Source of the DNA: Diphasiastrum complanatum
Taxonomy: Eukaryota; Streptophyta; Lycopodiopsida; Lycopodiales; Lycopodiaceae
Assembly (NCBI GenBank): GCA_029204225.1
Contig: CM055099.1
Coordinates: 67,823,084-67,887,083, forward strand
Direction: 5' to 3'
DNA: 64,000 nucleotides
Shown: positions 23,691-34,311 of the stretch, one piece after another
Numbering within the stretch: the stretch's first letter is position 1
Layout: every line of letters begins with the position of its first letter
Notes under the pieces: model-generated
Database searches by the model: none
Seen by the model: the letters and a program-made list of their open reading frames with translations, nothing else
Told to the model about the DNA's origin: nothing
Position numbers and translations under genes: made by a program

Positions 23691-24260
23691 TAGAAGTGGA
23701 TGAAAGTGAGAGAAAAAGAGAGAGTGTGTTTGTGAGAGAGAGAGTGTGTTGGAGATTCCAACTAGCTTTCGAATCCAAGTTTGACATAGCATCCTTATGC
23801 CATAGCTCCAAACCCTTCTCCAAGCACCTACACACAAAGAAACAAAAACAAAAGGAAAACCAGAATGAAAGAGTGATGAATAGCCTTGGGAGGAAGGCAA
23901 GTTTCTCCTCTTATAGGAAGTGGGGAAGCTTGGGGAAGTGGATGAGGTGTCAATACAAGTGTGAGAGGTGTAAGGGATAAGTAGAGTGAGGGGGTGAGGT
24001 GTATTAGTTAGAGGGAGTGAATGGGAGAGGTGTACAAGCATGTGAGAGTTGTTAGGTGGAGGTAGGTGGCACAAGGTTTAGACTTGGCCTCATAAACAAA
24101 AGGAATTTCATTGTCGCAACCTGGTAAACACCCCCAAGTGCATTCATTCTATGGTAGAGGGTTAGTATATGTCCATTTTATCTTGCATAATATCCATCAA
24201 TTCCTAGGCCCTTTATTTTCTAGAGGTTCCCCCTCCTCAATCATGGTGGAAATGGGTCAA
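23691..24260. other. GA-rich low-complexity stretch without gene
   Basis: Contains GAGAGAGAGTGTG tracts at 23705-23755 and purine-rich sequence to 24060. Frames over it are compositionally biased and show no family. Confidence 0.5.
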
Positions 24261-24289
24261 TAGGTTGTTCAGTCCCTTGGCCTTGTCCC

Positions 24290-24500
24290 AATTCTTTATA
24301 GACTCCTCTGAGCCTAGAAGTAAGCCTTCTTTATAGACTCCTCTGAGCCTTCATTATAGACTTAGAAATAAGCCTTCTTTCTAGACTCCTCTGAGCCTTC
24401 ATTATAGACTTAGAAATAAGCCTTCTTTCTAGACTCCTCTGAGCCATTATAGACTTAGAAATAAGCCTTCTTTCTAGAATCCTCTGAGCCTTCTTTGTTT
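24290..24500. repeat. Tandem repeat, about 54-bp unit, roughly four copies
   Basis: Units share TAGACTCCTCTGAGCCTTCA followed by TTATAGACTTAGAAATAAGC and CTTCTTTC. Copies differ by short indels; the first is shorter. Confidence 0.9.
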
Positions 24501-24505
24501 ACTGC

Positions 24506-24672
24506 CTTAAGCTTAGAAAACTTCTTGTTCCGATTCTTGTTCTTTTGGCACTTTCATGAGTACCTGTACATACCCTCAAAGAAAGACCAGTCCTTAAGCC
24601 TAGAAGGCTTCTTATTCTTGTTCTTGTCCTTCAAGCACTTTCGTACCTGTACATACCCTCAAAGAAGAGTCA
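24506..24672. repeat. Two tandem copies of an ~85-bp unit
   Basis: Both copies start CTTAAGC(C/T)TAGAA and end GTACATACCCTCAAAGAA. The array lies directly beside the 54-bp repeat and shares GAGCCT/TTCTTGTTC words. Confidence 0.85.
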
Positions 24673-24789
24673 GTTTCCATACCATTAGACATGGCTCATA
24701 GAAGGGTCCTTAGTTCTATATGTAGTAATACCTACACACTCAAATCATTAGAACAATAAATTCATTCAATATCCAAAAAAAATAATGAT

Positions 24790-25480
24790 CATTGGTAGTT
24801 TCAAGTCATCAAAGACTATGTGAAGATGGAAGGTGGGAAAGTCTTTATTTCTTTGGGGAAATTTGTCTCTACAAATTACATCTGAAGCTACCTTTGCCGC
24901 TGCTCTTCAACTACCAAGTGATGGCACAATACCTCTGGCTCTATCCAGGAAGGATATTGACGAAGGCAATTTTTTCCATAGAAACTTCTTCATGCCGAAC
25001 AAAGGGTATAAGATTTCCATGATCAATGATGCGGCCCTTCGGAACTTTTATAAATATTGTAATCATATCTTTTTTGGAATAGATGTGGATGCGACCATTT
25101 CAGTCACACATATTGGATATCTACTGGTAGCCATCAAGGGCATAAATTTTGGAAGGATAGCCTTTAAGGTATTCCATTGCTCTATGACCCATGGAAAATA
25201 CACAACTACACAATGCATATCTCTCATATCTGTAGGCATTATATGATTTTGATGATAGGAGGGCTAACTTTATTGGAGGGAAGGAGATCTACACCTGTAG
25301 CTCTACCGCAAGTGGATTTATCTAGTATGGTGATCTCGGCTCTCATACTCGGCTCTCAGTCTTCATTAGTCTCGTCTTGTCAGAGACCTCCTCGGTCTAA
25401 GGTGAGAGGTGCTCTTGAGTTGCTCTGTCCGAGTATCTTGGGGATTCGTCAAAATCAGCCAACATCATCCCACCCCTAAT
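24790..25480 (+). pseudogene. N-terminal part of an unrecognised element gene (coiled-coil gene family)
   Basis: Frames read GKSLFLWGNLSLQITSEA, IPLALSRKDIDEGNFFHRNF, ISMINDAALRNFYKYCNHIF and INFGRIAFKVFHCSMTHGKY, ending at a 131-bp block that is repeated at 28674-28804. I do not recognise the family; layout and the downstream coiled coil suggest a structural or Gag-like protein of a retroelement. Stops and frameshifts are present. The sequence after the repeated block diverges, while the copy at 28.7 kb continues as an open frame. Confidence 0.45.
25334..25464 (+). repeat. 131-bp direct repeat, copy 1 (partner 28674-28804)
   Basis: Both copies contain TCTCATACTCGGCTCTCAGT and later GTCTAAGGTGAGAGGTGCT with only a few differences; similarity fades after CCAACA. 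They flank 3.2 kb that includes the minisatellite. Confidence 0.9.
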
Positions 25481-25652
25481 GTGTTGCAAGACCCACTACA
25501 ACTCATATTGGATGATGTCGCTCCGCTTTGCATTGGCATTTTTTATTGTCACTTGGAAAAGCGTAGATCCTGGTTCGCTTACATAAAACCAAGTGCTTAT
25601 TGTCGCCAGTCTTTATCACAAAAACTGTTTTTCACGAATTGTCGCAGTTTAA

Positions 25653-26492
25653 CTATAATGTCTTATTGCTGCAATTGGTTGACATTCTCAAAATTGGAGA
25701 GCTCTCAGCAGCTTCACAACTTGCATGCTCGAGTGTTTTCCATGTTGTTCCATTTGCTTTTGGGTGTTTCCGCAGTTCTTCTCTCAGTTGAAGTTTCAGT
25801 CTCAAGGAAAATCTTTGATCTGCAGGTTGTAAAACTTTGATTATCAATCTCAAGGGGATGGATTCAACAAAAATTGGTGGTAGGAACAGTTTTGGATGGA
25901 CGGTTTGGTAACGGTAAGGAGACATGATGAAGGCTTGGTGGTAGGGTGAAGGAACTGATAGTTCTACAGTTGCAGCCTTGGACCCTTGCAATGTCGAGCT
26001 TTGACCACCACTTTTTGGGTGAGGAGCTTGCTTTATTTGCAGGTTCATGGTTGTCTTCATCTTTCTTTTTCTACAGCTCTTCCTTTTGATCCGTTACTTT
26101 TGGATCTCTTTGGGCTTCATAAGAGGGGATTCAACTATCATTACTCTAGAGAGTTTCATTTGATCAAGATTGATTTGACTCATCTGTTGCTTAAGTTTTG
26201 TCCTTTCTTCCTCAGCTTCTTTGCTTAATTTCTGATGTCTTCTAGCTGCTTCGTCTGCTTTTGTAGGTCTTTTTCGACTGAACAACCAATATAGGTGGTA
26301 GTCGGTCTTCGCAAGAAATTTGCAATGATCTATCAGGTGCTTCGGTAAGACTATCAAAAACTGGGAATTTCTCAGAAGAACAGTAGATTGATGATAAACA
26401 AATAGATGGAAGGAAGGGTGGTGGTGACAACGATAGATGGTGTGGACGATAGGCATGATAATGGGTGTAGAATTCGAAGTATGGTTGTTCAA
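25653..26492 (-). pseudogene. Unrecognised coding-like region with coiled coil, adjacent to the minisatellite
   Basis: Minus strand: a charged helix (KADEAARRHQKLSKEAEEER then TKLKQQMSQINLDQMKLSRV), and further on PHPKSGGQSSTLQG and FVESIPLRLIIKVLQPADQR. One or two stops are visible between them. No family is recognised. It lies on the same strand as the in-frame peptide encoded by the 24-bp minisatellite upstream (ISQISTD-type repeats), so the two may once have been one repeat-plus-coiled-coil protein. Confidence 0.35.
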
Positions 26493-27570
26493 AAATCGTC
26501 AATCGAGATCTAACACAGGAGGCGTCGGTCGAGAGCTGATTGATAGCGTCAGTCAAGATCTAACTAAGGGCATCGGTCAAAATCTAACTGATAGCATTGG
26601 TCGAGATTTGACACAGGAGGCGTTGGTCGAGATCTGACTGATGGCGTCGGTCGAGATCTAACACAGGAGGCATCAGTTGAGAGATGACTAATGGCGTCGG
26701 TCAAGATCTAACACATGAGGTGTCGGTTGAGAGCTGACTAATGGCGTCGGTCGAGATCTAACTGATGGCGTCGGTCAAGATTTTACTGAGGGCTGTTGGT
26801 TGAAATCTGACTGATAGCGTCGATCGAGATCTAACTGATGGCGTCGGTCGAGATCTGACTGATGGATGTCGGTCGAGATCTAACTGATGGCGTCGGTCGA
26901 GATCTGACTGATAGTGTCGGTCGAGATCTGACTGATGGACGTCGGTTGAGATTTGACTGATGACATCGGTTGAGATCTAATGCAGGGCCATCAGTTGAGA
27001 TTTGACTGATGGCGTCGGTTGAGATTTTACTGAGGGCCGTCGGTCGAGATTTCATAGGGCACCATCGGTTGAGTTTGAATAAGGACCGCCGGTCGAAATT
27101 TCACAAGGCACCGTCAGTTGAGATTTGATTGAGGGCCGTCGGTTGAGATTTGAGACAGGGCACCGCCGGTCGAGATTTGATAGTGGTCGTTGGTTGAGAT
27201 TTGACTAAATGGCCGTCGGTTGAGATTTCACTAAGGCCATCGGTTGAAATTTTACTGAATGGCTGTCGGTTGAGATTTCACTGAGGCCATCGGTTGAGAT
27301 TTTACTGAATGGCCAATGGTTGAGATTGGAAGCGGATCCTATCAGTTGAAATCTGAATGACTTTTGTCGATTGAGATCTGAGTGGAAACCGTCGATCGAG
27401 ATTTTAATAGATTACCGTCGGCCGAGATGTAACAAATGACCGTCGGTTGAGATCTGAAAGAGTGTGTGTCGGTTGAGATTCAATAGAATGCGTCAGTTGA
27501 GATTGGACACGAGCTCTCCAGTTGAGATTTCAACACAGGGGGGGGCGTCGGTTGAGATGTGATCGTGAGG
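26480..27570. repeat. Minisatellite, about 24-bp unit, ~1.1 kb
   Basis: About forty imperfect copies of a unit like GGTCGAGATCTGACTGATGG (followed by CGTC). The core GGTTGAGATTT or GGTCGAGATCT is retained throughout. The left third is most regular; the right part has variable unit length and ends with a G-run near 27540. Because 24 is divisible by three, all frames stay open for long stretches; minus-strand peptides repeat ISQISTDA or VRSRPTPS. Confidence 0.95.
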
Positions 27571-28673
27571 GGACGGGCAAAGTGTGGACAAGGTTGCGGG
27601 TTTCTGATGTAGAAGGTGTTGGAGTTCAATGGGTAACGGTGCCAAATGTTTACAGATCTAGAGGATCTGTTTACTACGGTTCTTTTTCTTCTTGCTTATA
27701 GCTTCTGTGGCTTGGTATTCTGCCTATTACCAGGCTTCAGGGCATTCGTTTATGTGTGCTCTTGATATTACGATGCCAAACCAGGCAAAAGGGATAGATT
27801 GTCATTATAGTATAGTTTTTTTGTCCTGCCTGTCAGAGGACTACTCAGGGTCGAACTCTCTTGAACGCACTTACATTCATACATAGATGCAAGGCAAGAA
27901 CACTCATTCACAGATCAGAGTGCAGCCCAAACGAACATTCAACAGATTTTACAGCTACCTACTCTAAAAACGAACTGAATCAGCGCCTAAGCATTACTAA
28001 ACTGAGTTACACTTGCATGAATTGACAAAACAAGAAACAAGAACTAATCTACAGCACTTTAGGAGTCCAAGAATCAAGAAACCAACTAGCCTTTTGATTC
28101 TTGGACATCCCAAGAACATCAAGAACTAGAATGTCAGAGAATATGCAAGATTTATACAACAGATCCAGCCTATTTAGTTTACCTGAATGTTGGTTCTTAC
28201 ATTAATCCACAAACAAGAAAAGAAACTAATCCACTCTAGGAAAGCAGCAAATCTAATCCACTCTAATATCCACAACCACACACAAAAGGAGGGAAGGGCA
28301 AGATCATAAATGCATCACTCAAGAAACAAGCATGATCAAGGAGCTCAATGGATGCACCAAACTCGTGAAGGCTCTTCTCATTTCAACATGGAGTTGATAC
28401 AATTCACAAAAAGCTCCTCTTCACAAAGAGGGAGTCTCTTAAATAAGCAAGAGAGCTCCTTAGGTGGCATCCTAGTGGAATTTTCACATTTCACAAATTA
28501 AAGTGGAATAATGCTCTCCACTAGAAGTCACCATCAAAAGGTGGCTCACTCTACTTTTTTAAGAGGGCTCTACTTGCATTTGCTTAGAAATACTAGTTCC
28601 TACATGGTCATTCCATCTTCCGGGATTCACCATGAGGGTTACACAGTTCTTGTATGTCTTTCCTAGCTAGTAT
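27571..28673. other. No gene seen; AT-rich, possibly LTR or old insertion
   Basis: Between the minisatellite and the second 131-bp direct repeat. No family-like coding frame and no LTR ends could be fixed. Runs such as AAACAAGAAACAAGAACTAA and AGAAACCAACTAG are simple AT-rich DNA. Confidence 0.4.
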
Positions 28674-28804
28674 TTCTCAGCTCTCATACTCGGCTCTCAG
28701 TCTTCATTAGTCTCGTCTTGTCAGAGTCCTCCTCGGTCTAAGGTGAGAGGTGCTATTGAGTTGCTCTGTCCGAGTATCTTGGAGATTCGTCACAATCGGC
28801 CAAC
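28674..28804 (+). repeat. 131-bp direct repeat, copy 2 (partner 25334-25464)
   Basis: See copy 1. This copy continues into an open reading frame (PQDVEMLDDDALDTTNFQFE), so it may be the original position. Confidence 0.9.
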
Positions 28805-29914
28805 AGATGTTGTTGCCGCTAATACACCACAAGATGTGGAGATGTTGGATGATGACGCCTTGGATACTACAAATTTTCAGTTTGAAGCATCTCAGGTTGA
28901 AGATACTCAGCTCCCTACTCTTGTTGTTCCTATTTCTGACACTATTACGGCTGCTGTTATCAATATTTCACAACAAAATCAGACACCAGATCCAGAATCA
29001 TTGGTCTGGTTTACTTCTTTATCTCATGCGGTTCTATGTACATAAGAAATGCTGATGTTGTGAGCCAGGGGTAGGACAATAAGATTGTCAAAATATAGGG
29101 ACAAAATGAGAAATTGAAAAGGAAGATGACCAAGTTGTCTCAGATCGACACCATTGAGCTGTGAAACGAGAAATTTGTACTTACATTGCACAAGGTACAT
29201 GACTATTCATTTCCTCTTTAGTCCAAATTAAACAAGAGAAAAGAAGAAATAAGTGCTACTCAAAAGCACATTTCTACATTTGATGCAGAGCGAAAGGCTC
29301 TAAACAATAAGGTAGATTTCTACCAAAAGAAAGCGAGGACCTGTAGTAGCAACTTGACAATGAGAAGCTGTCCCGAATAATTGTTGAGAGAACACTACAA
29401 TGCTGCACCGACTCAAGCATCTAGCAATAAGCATAGAACTTTTAGCAGGATTCCTTAGAAAAGAGCTCCTTCATCCGTTGTACAAAGAGAAGTATACGTT
29501 TGAAGAAGAGCTCATTGATCTAAAAGAGCTAACCAAATCCAATTGTCTAGTTGTGGATGCACATGAAGAGTACACCCATGCAGTTAAAAATATCGAAGAA
29601 CTTATGACAAAGGTGGCTACATTGCAAAAGACATGATTTTCCAAACTGTAGACTCCAACAACACTACTCTTCTCAACTGCACAAGTGTCGAAGCACATGA
29701 GAAATTTAGAAGCTATGTAGCAGAGAATGATAGGCTAAAGAGGGAGCTTGAGGCCCTGTGGCACGAAATAAAGGATGCAATTTATGCTAAGGAGCTAGAA
29801 GCAAAGGCCGATCCTATAGACTCCCAGAAAGCCAAGCAAACCCCGTCGACCAAATCCCAAAAATCAAACAAGGTACTTGTGACCGAATATAAAGTTTTTC
29901 TTAATAAAGTTTGA
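28743..29914 (+). pseudogene. Unrecognised gene with acidic region and coiled coils
   Basis: A frame at 28743-29045 has an acidic segment (EMLDDDALDTTNFQFEASQV) followed by hydrophobic residues. After several stops, coiled-coil frames follow at 29400-29636 (EELIDLKELTKSNCLVVDAH, VKNIEELMTKVATLQ) and 29633-29914 (ENDRLKRELEALWHEIKDAI, KELEAKADPIDSQKAKQTP), ending at a stop before AATAAAG. The organisation (acidic part, then coiled coil) resembles the 19318 segment. Family unknown; probably element-borne and dead. Confidence 0.4.
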
Positions 29915-29950
29915 ATTACGTTGGTTACAATTGCATGTGGACTATTCTTT

Positions 29951-30100
29951 TTTTTTAGGAGTAACGGGTTATACCCGTGAAAGGTCAGAGATCAAAACAC
30001 ATTTAGTTTATCAATGATCTTTAGCCAAAGTTGGTTGCACATCTAGAAATAGCTAGAAGATAGAAATCACTACTTTCTAGAATTAGAAATGCACAAAGCA
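29951..30100 (-). repeat. Fragment homologous to the LTR-like sequence at 11885-12010 (inverted)
   Basis: On the minus strand it reads ATTTCTAATTCTAG, GTGATTTCTATCTT and TCTAGATGTGCAACCAA, as at 11893 onward with roughly three quarters identity. It ends at the chromovirus target duplication, so it is the piece of the target that lay on the other side of the chromovirus. Confidence 0.65.
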
Positions 30101-30105
30101 GGGCG
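30101..30105. repeat. Target-site duplication of the chromovirus (GGGCG)
   Basis: Five bases directly before the LTR start TGTTATAAAG. They match the five bases outside the other LTR (19723-19727, read on the minus strand). Confidence 0.85.
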
Positions 30106-31024
30106 TGTTATAAAGCTGACTCAGGTGCACCTAGCATGTCTTGTAAGACTCGAAGGGGTGACGCTCCCTAAGATCCCAGAGCAAGTTAGAACATCAAGGA
30201 CTGAGCCTCCGATCTGTGGTGAGCCAGTCAAGTAGTCACAAGTCATGAGCTAGCTCTGGAGCTTGAGTCATGGCCTAGTTAGGAAGCAAGTTGATTCTAC
30301 TGTCAGAACGGCTCCCGGGACCTAGGTCCGGGAGCCAGACTGATTCTACCAAGCTTGCTAGGCTTAATCAGCAAAATAAAAACTAAGTCCTAAAAAGTGT
30401 GCTTTACCAGAAAGCATTATGTTTCAGGACAGAGGGGGTGCGCCGAATCACACCAGAACTATAGGGGGAGTCCGGCAGACAGAAACTTGGGCAGCTCAAC
30501 TAGCGCCAGAAATCCAGTCACCAGGTCTCAAATCCTCTACCAACACGAGCTAGGCACAATGCCTAGCACGTGTTGGTGGCCCCGAGACCGGTCAGTCTAT
30601 GTATGAATGTAACCTCTTCCAGATCTAATAAAGTTGATCCTTGGGGGATGATTACCATTTTGAATTTGCCTCCGGGACTAGTCCAAGTGGAAGGACCCTT
30701 ACTACAACCTTTTTGTGTCATCGGCGCCTAAGGGTCCACGTCACCGACGTGTGGCTTGCCGCTATGCCAATTGGTCAGTTTGGCGACCACTATGCCTTGG
30801 GTTTCATGTGTGGCTTGTCTTTGCCTTTGGTTACCTTTTGGGGACGAATTTTGAGTTGGCTTTCAGGTTGGTTGGGATTCCAGTTTTCTTAAGTCTGAAT
30901 GGTTAAGCTTGTTACGTTTCTGAGTTGGCTTTTACGTAAGTGCATGATGGATGAATGTTAGACTTAAGCACATGTTGGGAAAACCGCTCAAGTCCCAGCG
31001 CCCCTTTGAGACGCCAGCGCAACA
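30106..31024 (+). repeat. 5' LTR of the chromovirus (919 bp)
   Basis: Inverted near-identical copy of 19728-20651. It starts TGTTATAAAGCTGACTCAGG, ends GCGCAACA, and is followed by a TGTATCAGAGCC primer-binding site. No TATA box was checked beyond doubt. Confidence 0.93.
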
Positions 31025-31027
31025 GGG

Positions 31028-31039
31028 TGTATCAGAGCC
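31028..31039 (+). promoter_or_regulatory. Primer-binding site of the chromovirus
   Basis: TGTATCAGAGCC, three bases after the LTR end, one mismatch from the common TGGTATCAGAGC that pairs with initiator methionine tRNA. Confidence 0.8.
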
Positions 31040-31738
31040 AACTAGTTGGTCAACTACGCAAGTCTCACAGGGATGGCCACATTTTGGGATTTGTCAGAAC
31101 AACCGTTGTGCAAGGTGCTGCCCACAGTGTAAGCACAGATGCATCCACGGTCGGGGTGGTCGACAGAACGGGGGACTTGATGAGGCAAGGTGTTTTCCTT
31201 GACGTCTAAGCACGGTCAGTTACCGCGGTTCGGGCCTGACGCCGTCTGCACGTAGGACAGATGAGGAAATGTGCTGCCATTAGGTTGGTGAAAGCACGGT
31301 CTATGCCTTGTGGAGTGCGGGGTGACATATTCGAACTGTACGGGTTAACCATTGATACAGAGATGCTGCTCAAATTCGGGTGTAAAGCACGGGTGGTTAG
31401 CTGCCATTGCGGGATAGCTGCTGATTGTTTAGCTATAAGGGCTATCGACCAAAAAGTGGTGGGGCGTGACTAAGGCAATGTGGTGCTTAATGGTAAAAGC
31501 ACTGATGGTTGGATGGATGTTTTCCCGTGGGCTAAATCTGTGATAGATTTGAGTGGGCGCGGCTAGGCAAAGGTCCTACGTCCAGTCTCAAGGGAAATGT
31601 GGCTTGAGAGGGATCCTCTGTGTTTGCTTTGGTTGGTATGTTCGTTTGTGGTGTGCTTGTTTGGACCTGAATAACCCCTGGTTGCTTAACTTCTTCCAGG
31701 TGATCTGATCTAGTTGGGAGTTAAAGGAATTTACATTT
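31040..31738 (+). other. Chromovirus leader; Gag deleted or decayed
   Basis: About 700 bases between primer-binding site and protease. A Gag with zinc knuckle is expected here but no capsid or CCHC motif is visible in any plus-strand frame, so most of Gag has been lost. Confidence 0.55.
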
Positions 31739-34306
31739 GTGGGTGAACAACATACAAGTATGGAAAGGAGCTTCCATGGGGCAACCCCCAAGATTGGCTC
31801 AAGATTATTATTCCTATCCAGAAAGATCGCGGGGAGGAAATCAGATTTCATGATTGACTCCGGAGCTTCACATAACTATATTTCAAGGAGCGTAGTGGAA
31901 CAGTTCAGCTTGCCGACCAGAAATGTAACATCAACGCTCAAGGTAGAAACAACAAAGGGAGCACTGGACGCAGACAAAGCAACATTGAACATCTCGATGC
32001 AAATTGGGAGATGGAAGGCTAAACTTAGCTTTTTGATTTTAGAGATGGATGCCTTCGATGTAATTTTGGGCCTTTCCTGGCTAAATGAACATTGTATTGC
32101 AGTTTTGGGTAGGAGCTCAAACTTGGTTCTCTTGGATTACAAGGGACAGATCTGTATGACAAAAGCTCTGCCTGGAGGGAACGCTGAGGGTATCGATATT
32201 GAACAAAATCTAGCTGCTGCATCTATGATTAAAAGCATGGCGAAAGGGAAAAGGTCAAAGTGCTTTCTTTGTATCTATAGAGAGGTTCCATAAGGGAAAA
32301 ACGCACAACAGAAAAACTTGCCAAAGGAGGTGGCAGATTTGCTAGAGGAATTTAGCAATGTGTTTTTGGAAGAACTCCCAGCTAAGTTACCTCCTCGAAG
32401 ACCAGTGGACCATAAGGTTGAGTTGGTACCAGGAACAGAACCAACTTCAAGAGCACCCTATAGGATGTCCCAAGAAGAGTAGGTGGAACTGAAATCACAA
32501 CTTGGTGAATTGATAGACAAAGGATTTATTAGACCCAGTGCTTCACCTTCTGGAGCCCCAGTGTTATTCGTGGAAAAGGCGGACAAGACACTGCAGATGT
32601 GTGTGGATTACCGCATGCTCAACAAAGGTACCATCAAGAACAAGTATCCCATGCCTAGAATTGATGACTTGTTCGACCAGCTCAAACATGCCAGATATTT
32701 TAGCCAAATAGGTCTCAGATCTGGATATCACCAAATTCGAATAGCTAAAGGCGATGAGCATAAAACGGCTTTTCGAACACGGTATGGGAGCCACGAATTC
32801 AGAGTGATGCCGTTCAGTCTAACAAATGCACCAGCCACTTTTTGCACGTTGATGAACAACATTTTTCAAGACTGTTTAGATGAATTTGTCATTGTGTACA
32901 TCGACGACATCTTGGTGTTTAGTCGTAGCCTCAAAGATCACATTAAACATTTAAGGACGGTCCTCCAATGACTGAGGAAGAATAGCTTGTTCGCGAAAAG
33001 AGAAACATGTGAATTTCTGGTAGAGGAAGTTGATTTCCTTGGACATGTTATAGGCTATGGACGAATTCAGATGGATCCTAAGAAGACTAAGACTATCTTG
33101 GATTGGCTGGATCCTAAAACTGTTCATGACATCAAATCCTTTGTGGGCTTATGTAACTTTTACAGGAGATTCATTGAGGCATTTAGCGAAATTGCGGCAC
33201 CACTGTCGGAGCAGACCAAGACTCATCTGAAGATGACATGGACACCGGAATGTGAAGCAGCATTCCAAGAACTAAAACGACGGATCACTCAAGAACCCAT
33301 CCTTGCCTTATTGGACTTTAGCAAACCTTTCAAAATACATACAGACGCGTCGAACTTTGCTATTGGGCCATGTTGATGCAAGACGAAAAACCTGTTGCAT
33401 ATTTTTAAAAGAAATTGAGTGACATAGAGCAACGATGGCCAACTCATGAAAAAGAAATGGTCGCAGTAGTTCAAGCAGTGGAGCATTGGAGACATTATAT
33501 GGTAGGAAAACCCTTTAAGGCGTTCACTGATAATGTATCACTCAAGTACTTCTCATCCCAAGGTATGCTCACACCAAAGCAAATGCGATGGCAAAACTTT
33601 CTCTCAAAATTCAATATAGACATTGTACACACGACGGGAAAGAACAATGTGGTGGCGGATGCACTAAGTAGACATGAACACTTGATGGCAACGGTGACAA
33701 CTCAGGAGACTGGCCTACTCCAAGCAATCAGAGAGAATTATGGTGCAGATGTGTTGGCGAAGGACTTAATTGTCGAATTCAAGCTGGAAAAGCCTCATAA
33801 ACATTTAACTTGGAAAGATCAATGGTTGTTTATAAACAATGCAGAGTATATGTCCCAGACAACATCAACCTGAGGAAGAAAGTCTTGCGAGAACATCATG
33901 ATGTACTAGTTGTCGGACATCTAGGGGTGAATCGCATGTATAAACTTCTCAAAAGAGGCTTCTATTGGCCAGGTATGTGGGCAGACGTTGAATCCTATGT
34001 GCAAACATGTCCGACATGTCAACAAGTGAAGGTGGAACCGCTAGCTCCAACAGGACTACTCCAACCATTAGCGGTACCAGCATACCCATGGGATTCGGTG
34101 AGCATGGATTTTATTGTTCAACTACCATGGTGCCAAGGCTTCGACTCAACTTATGTGGTGATTGACCACTTTTCAAAGCAAGTTCATCTAGTACCAACTA
34201 AAAGTTCAGTGACAGCTGAAGAAGTGGCAAGGTTATTTTTCAAATGTGTCTTCAAATACCACGGCCTACCTAGAATGATTATTTTTGACCGAGACACCAA
34301 GTTATC
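31739..34306 (+). pseudogene. Chromovirus piece 1: protease, reverse transcriptase, RNase H, first half of integrase
   Basis: Order and motifs are those of Ty3/gypsy Pol. Protease: FMIDSGASHNYISRSVV (31848-31900) and DVILGLSWL. Reverse transcriptase: [36 protein letters not shown] and the catalytic YIDDILVFS (about 32900). RNase H: KPFKIHTDASNFAIG, VEHWRHYMVGKPFKAFTD and VADALSRH. Integrase: HHCC zinc region GHLGVNRMYKLLKRGFYWP with CPTCQQVK, then SMDFIVQLP and VVIDHFSKQVH, ending in FDRDTKLS at 34306. Single stops or frameshifts occur near 32295, 32480, 32970 and 33375, and around 33870. The second half of integrase is at 18698-19312 on the other strand. Confidence 0.95.
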
Positions 34307-34311
34307 AAAAA

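Noticed and set aside
23682-24074. Ser/Leu/Thr-rich open frames over GA-rich DNA
   Set aside because: Composition artefact, no family resemblance on either strand.
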